Part shown: positions 63,213-64,000 of the stretch, one piece after another
How the letters are laid out: each line of letters opens with the position of its first letter
How positions within the stretch are numbered: the first letter of the stretch is position 1
Source of the DNA: Nigrospora sphaerica
Taxonomy: Eukaryota; Ascomycota; Sordariomycetes; Amphisphaeriales; Apiosporaceae
Direction: 5' to 3'
Assembly: GCA_018287875.1 (NCBI GenBank)
Contig: JAGVVL010000029.1
Coordinates: forward strand, 434,001 to 498,000
Length of the DNA: 64,000 nt
Program-made: the position numbers and the translations under genes
The notes under the pieces: model-generated
Databases searched by the model: none
What the model saw: the letters and a program-made list of their open reading frames with translations, nothing else
What the model was told of the DNA's origin: nothing

Positions 63213-64000
63213 ATGGGTTGGAATATGCGAATAAGGAAGTTATTAAATGGTGGTGTGTATTGTGTATTAGGGGCGACGGTTACACTATTGAGTCCCTTAC
63301 GTGCGGATAGTATTCAAGGTGTTCAATACGGTGTACAGACTGATCTGTTACAAAGTATCTCACCTTTAAAACATGGACTTTGGTATAGCAATATACATTG
63401 TAAGATTCCCTCTTTAGCTAAACATACAGACTGTTGGATGATTACTGGGGGAACTGGTCTTCGTACCTTATTAACTCCTTACTTTATTTTAGGTGTTCAT
63501 GGTTCCATAGGGCAGTTAAATCATGGTACCAGTCAAAGTTATTGGTTAAGTCCAAGTGTTGAATTTTGGTTCCCTTATGCCAAGTTAGGCGTCAACAGTT
63601 ATTTTTTGCTTGGGCAGTCAATATCATCGCCTAAACCCCATGCAATTGACCCAGCTTCGATTAGTAAACAAGCATTTGATATTAAGTTATCAATAACCAA
63701 ATTCCCGTCTTTGCGGCCATTTTTTACAAGTTATTATTTAAATAACGCCGCCTCTAATCCTGTTAAAGCCTTTCAGGTAGCTTGGGGGCTGAATGGCTTA
63801 TAACAAGCCAATGTAGCATTGAGCTGCAGAATAGTATAGGTCAGAGTAATTGCTTTATACAGCTTAAATTGCATTCTGTAAAAATCAATCAGTCTTCTTC
63901 CAATAAACCGAATGTCTTGCGTTACTTAAGAGAGCCAGTAGATCAGTATTCAATACCAATTATGGCATTGCATGGCCCTTATGTTGAAAAAGAGCCAGTG
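63213..64000 (+). CDS. Inverse-autotransporter-like beta-barrel protein, runs off the window (one frameshift)
   Basis: Signal peptide 'VYCVLGATVTLLSPLRADS', then 'GTGLRTLLTPYFILGVHGSI' and 'LSPSVEFWFPYAKLGVNSYF', which match the '(G)R....LG.N.F' and 'G.E...PY..L..N.Y' pattern of inverse-autotransporter beta domains. The visible frame stops at 63803, but one added base near 63795 continues 'GLITSQCSIELQNSIGQSN' without a stop to the window end and reaches the closing motif 'LRYLREPVDQYSIPI'. What follows the barrel is outside the window. An alternative start is 63225. Confidence 0.6.

Noticed and set aside
1..64000. Large-scale pseudogenisation as in a recent obligate symbiont
   Set aside because: Nearly all breaks are one-base losses in homopolymers with perfectly conserved protein on both sides, including in dnaB, glyS, cysS and recF. 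True decay would also show many nonsense changes, larger deletions and divergence, of which I found one stop and one remnant.

Overview
The window comes from a Gram-negative bacterium with an AT-rich genome, most likely a host-associated gammaproteobacterium of the Legionella/Coxiella/Rickettsiella kind. This rests on the gene order rpsF-rpsR-rplI-dnaB-alr, on dnaA-dnaN-recF, on pcnB, rppH, xseB, yciB and a PAS-LuxR regulator, and on a rich set of eukaryote-like or surface proteins: F-box, ankyrin repeats, repeat-rich coiled coils and outer-membrane barrels. The assignment is inferred from gene content, without phylogeny.

One property dominates the sequence. About 50 conserved reading frames are broken by the apparent loss of exactly one base, nearly always in a short homopolymer (G/C runs of 4-5, A/T runs of 5-7). 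Adding one base restores textbook protein sequence on both sides (lepA, lpdA, nrdB, fmt, recF, cysS, sucD, mnmG, glyS, thyA, mnmA, malic enzyme, dnaB, alr and others). The direction is always a loss and essential genes are hit, so I read this as consensus error of long-read type rather than gene decay. Coordinates below span the whole gene across such breaks.

Layout. 0-13.8 kb: an F-box protein, a YgfX-like membrane protein, lepA, tRNA-Pro, an isolated sufD, lpdA, a repeat-containing coiled-coil protein, pcnB with a predicted AUU start, tRNA-Glu overlapping psd, nrdB and fmt. 14-21.7 kb: an XRE regulator, a surface-barrel protein, then recF-dnaN-dnaA, a likely oriC with DnaA boxes, xseB, a PAS-LuxR regulator with a perfect 22-bp palindrome in front, and rppH. 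21.8-36.8 kb: metabolic and housekeeping genes (tRNA-Thr, dapF, cysS, sucCD, a cysteine synthase-like gene, tRNA-Ser, ahpCD, mnmG, an SDR, yciB, bolA, a single-chain glyS, lipB, a dciA-like gene, a UDG-family gene). 36.8-41.3 kb: an ankyrin cluster with one classical ankyrin protein and two proteins built from an expanded ankyrin-like unit of about 50 residues. 41.3-58.2 kb: prmC, tatD, an ABC transporter with fused permease, mscS, two TPR envelope proteins plus a decayed third, a barrel protein, thyA, mnmA, tRNA-Thr, malic enzyme, the ribosomal-dnaB-alr operon and a lipoprotein. 58.2-64 kb: a giant protein of about 1,600 residues (N-terminal barrel plus long alpha-helical region) and a further barrel protein running off the end.

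The most interesting system is the set of surface proteins at 14.9, 58.3 and 63.2 kb (perhaps also 49.0 kb). They share an inverse-autotransporter-like N-terminal barrel pattern and an 'LR-P-D-R'-like closing motif but carry very different C-terminal parts. Together with the F-box and ankyrin proteins they look like the host-interaction part of the genome.
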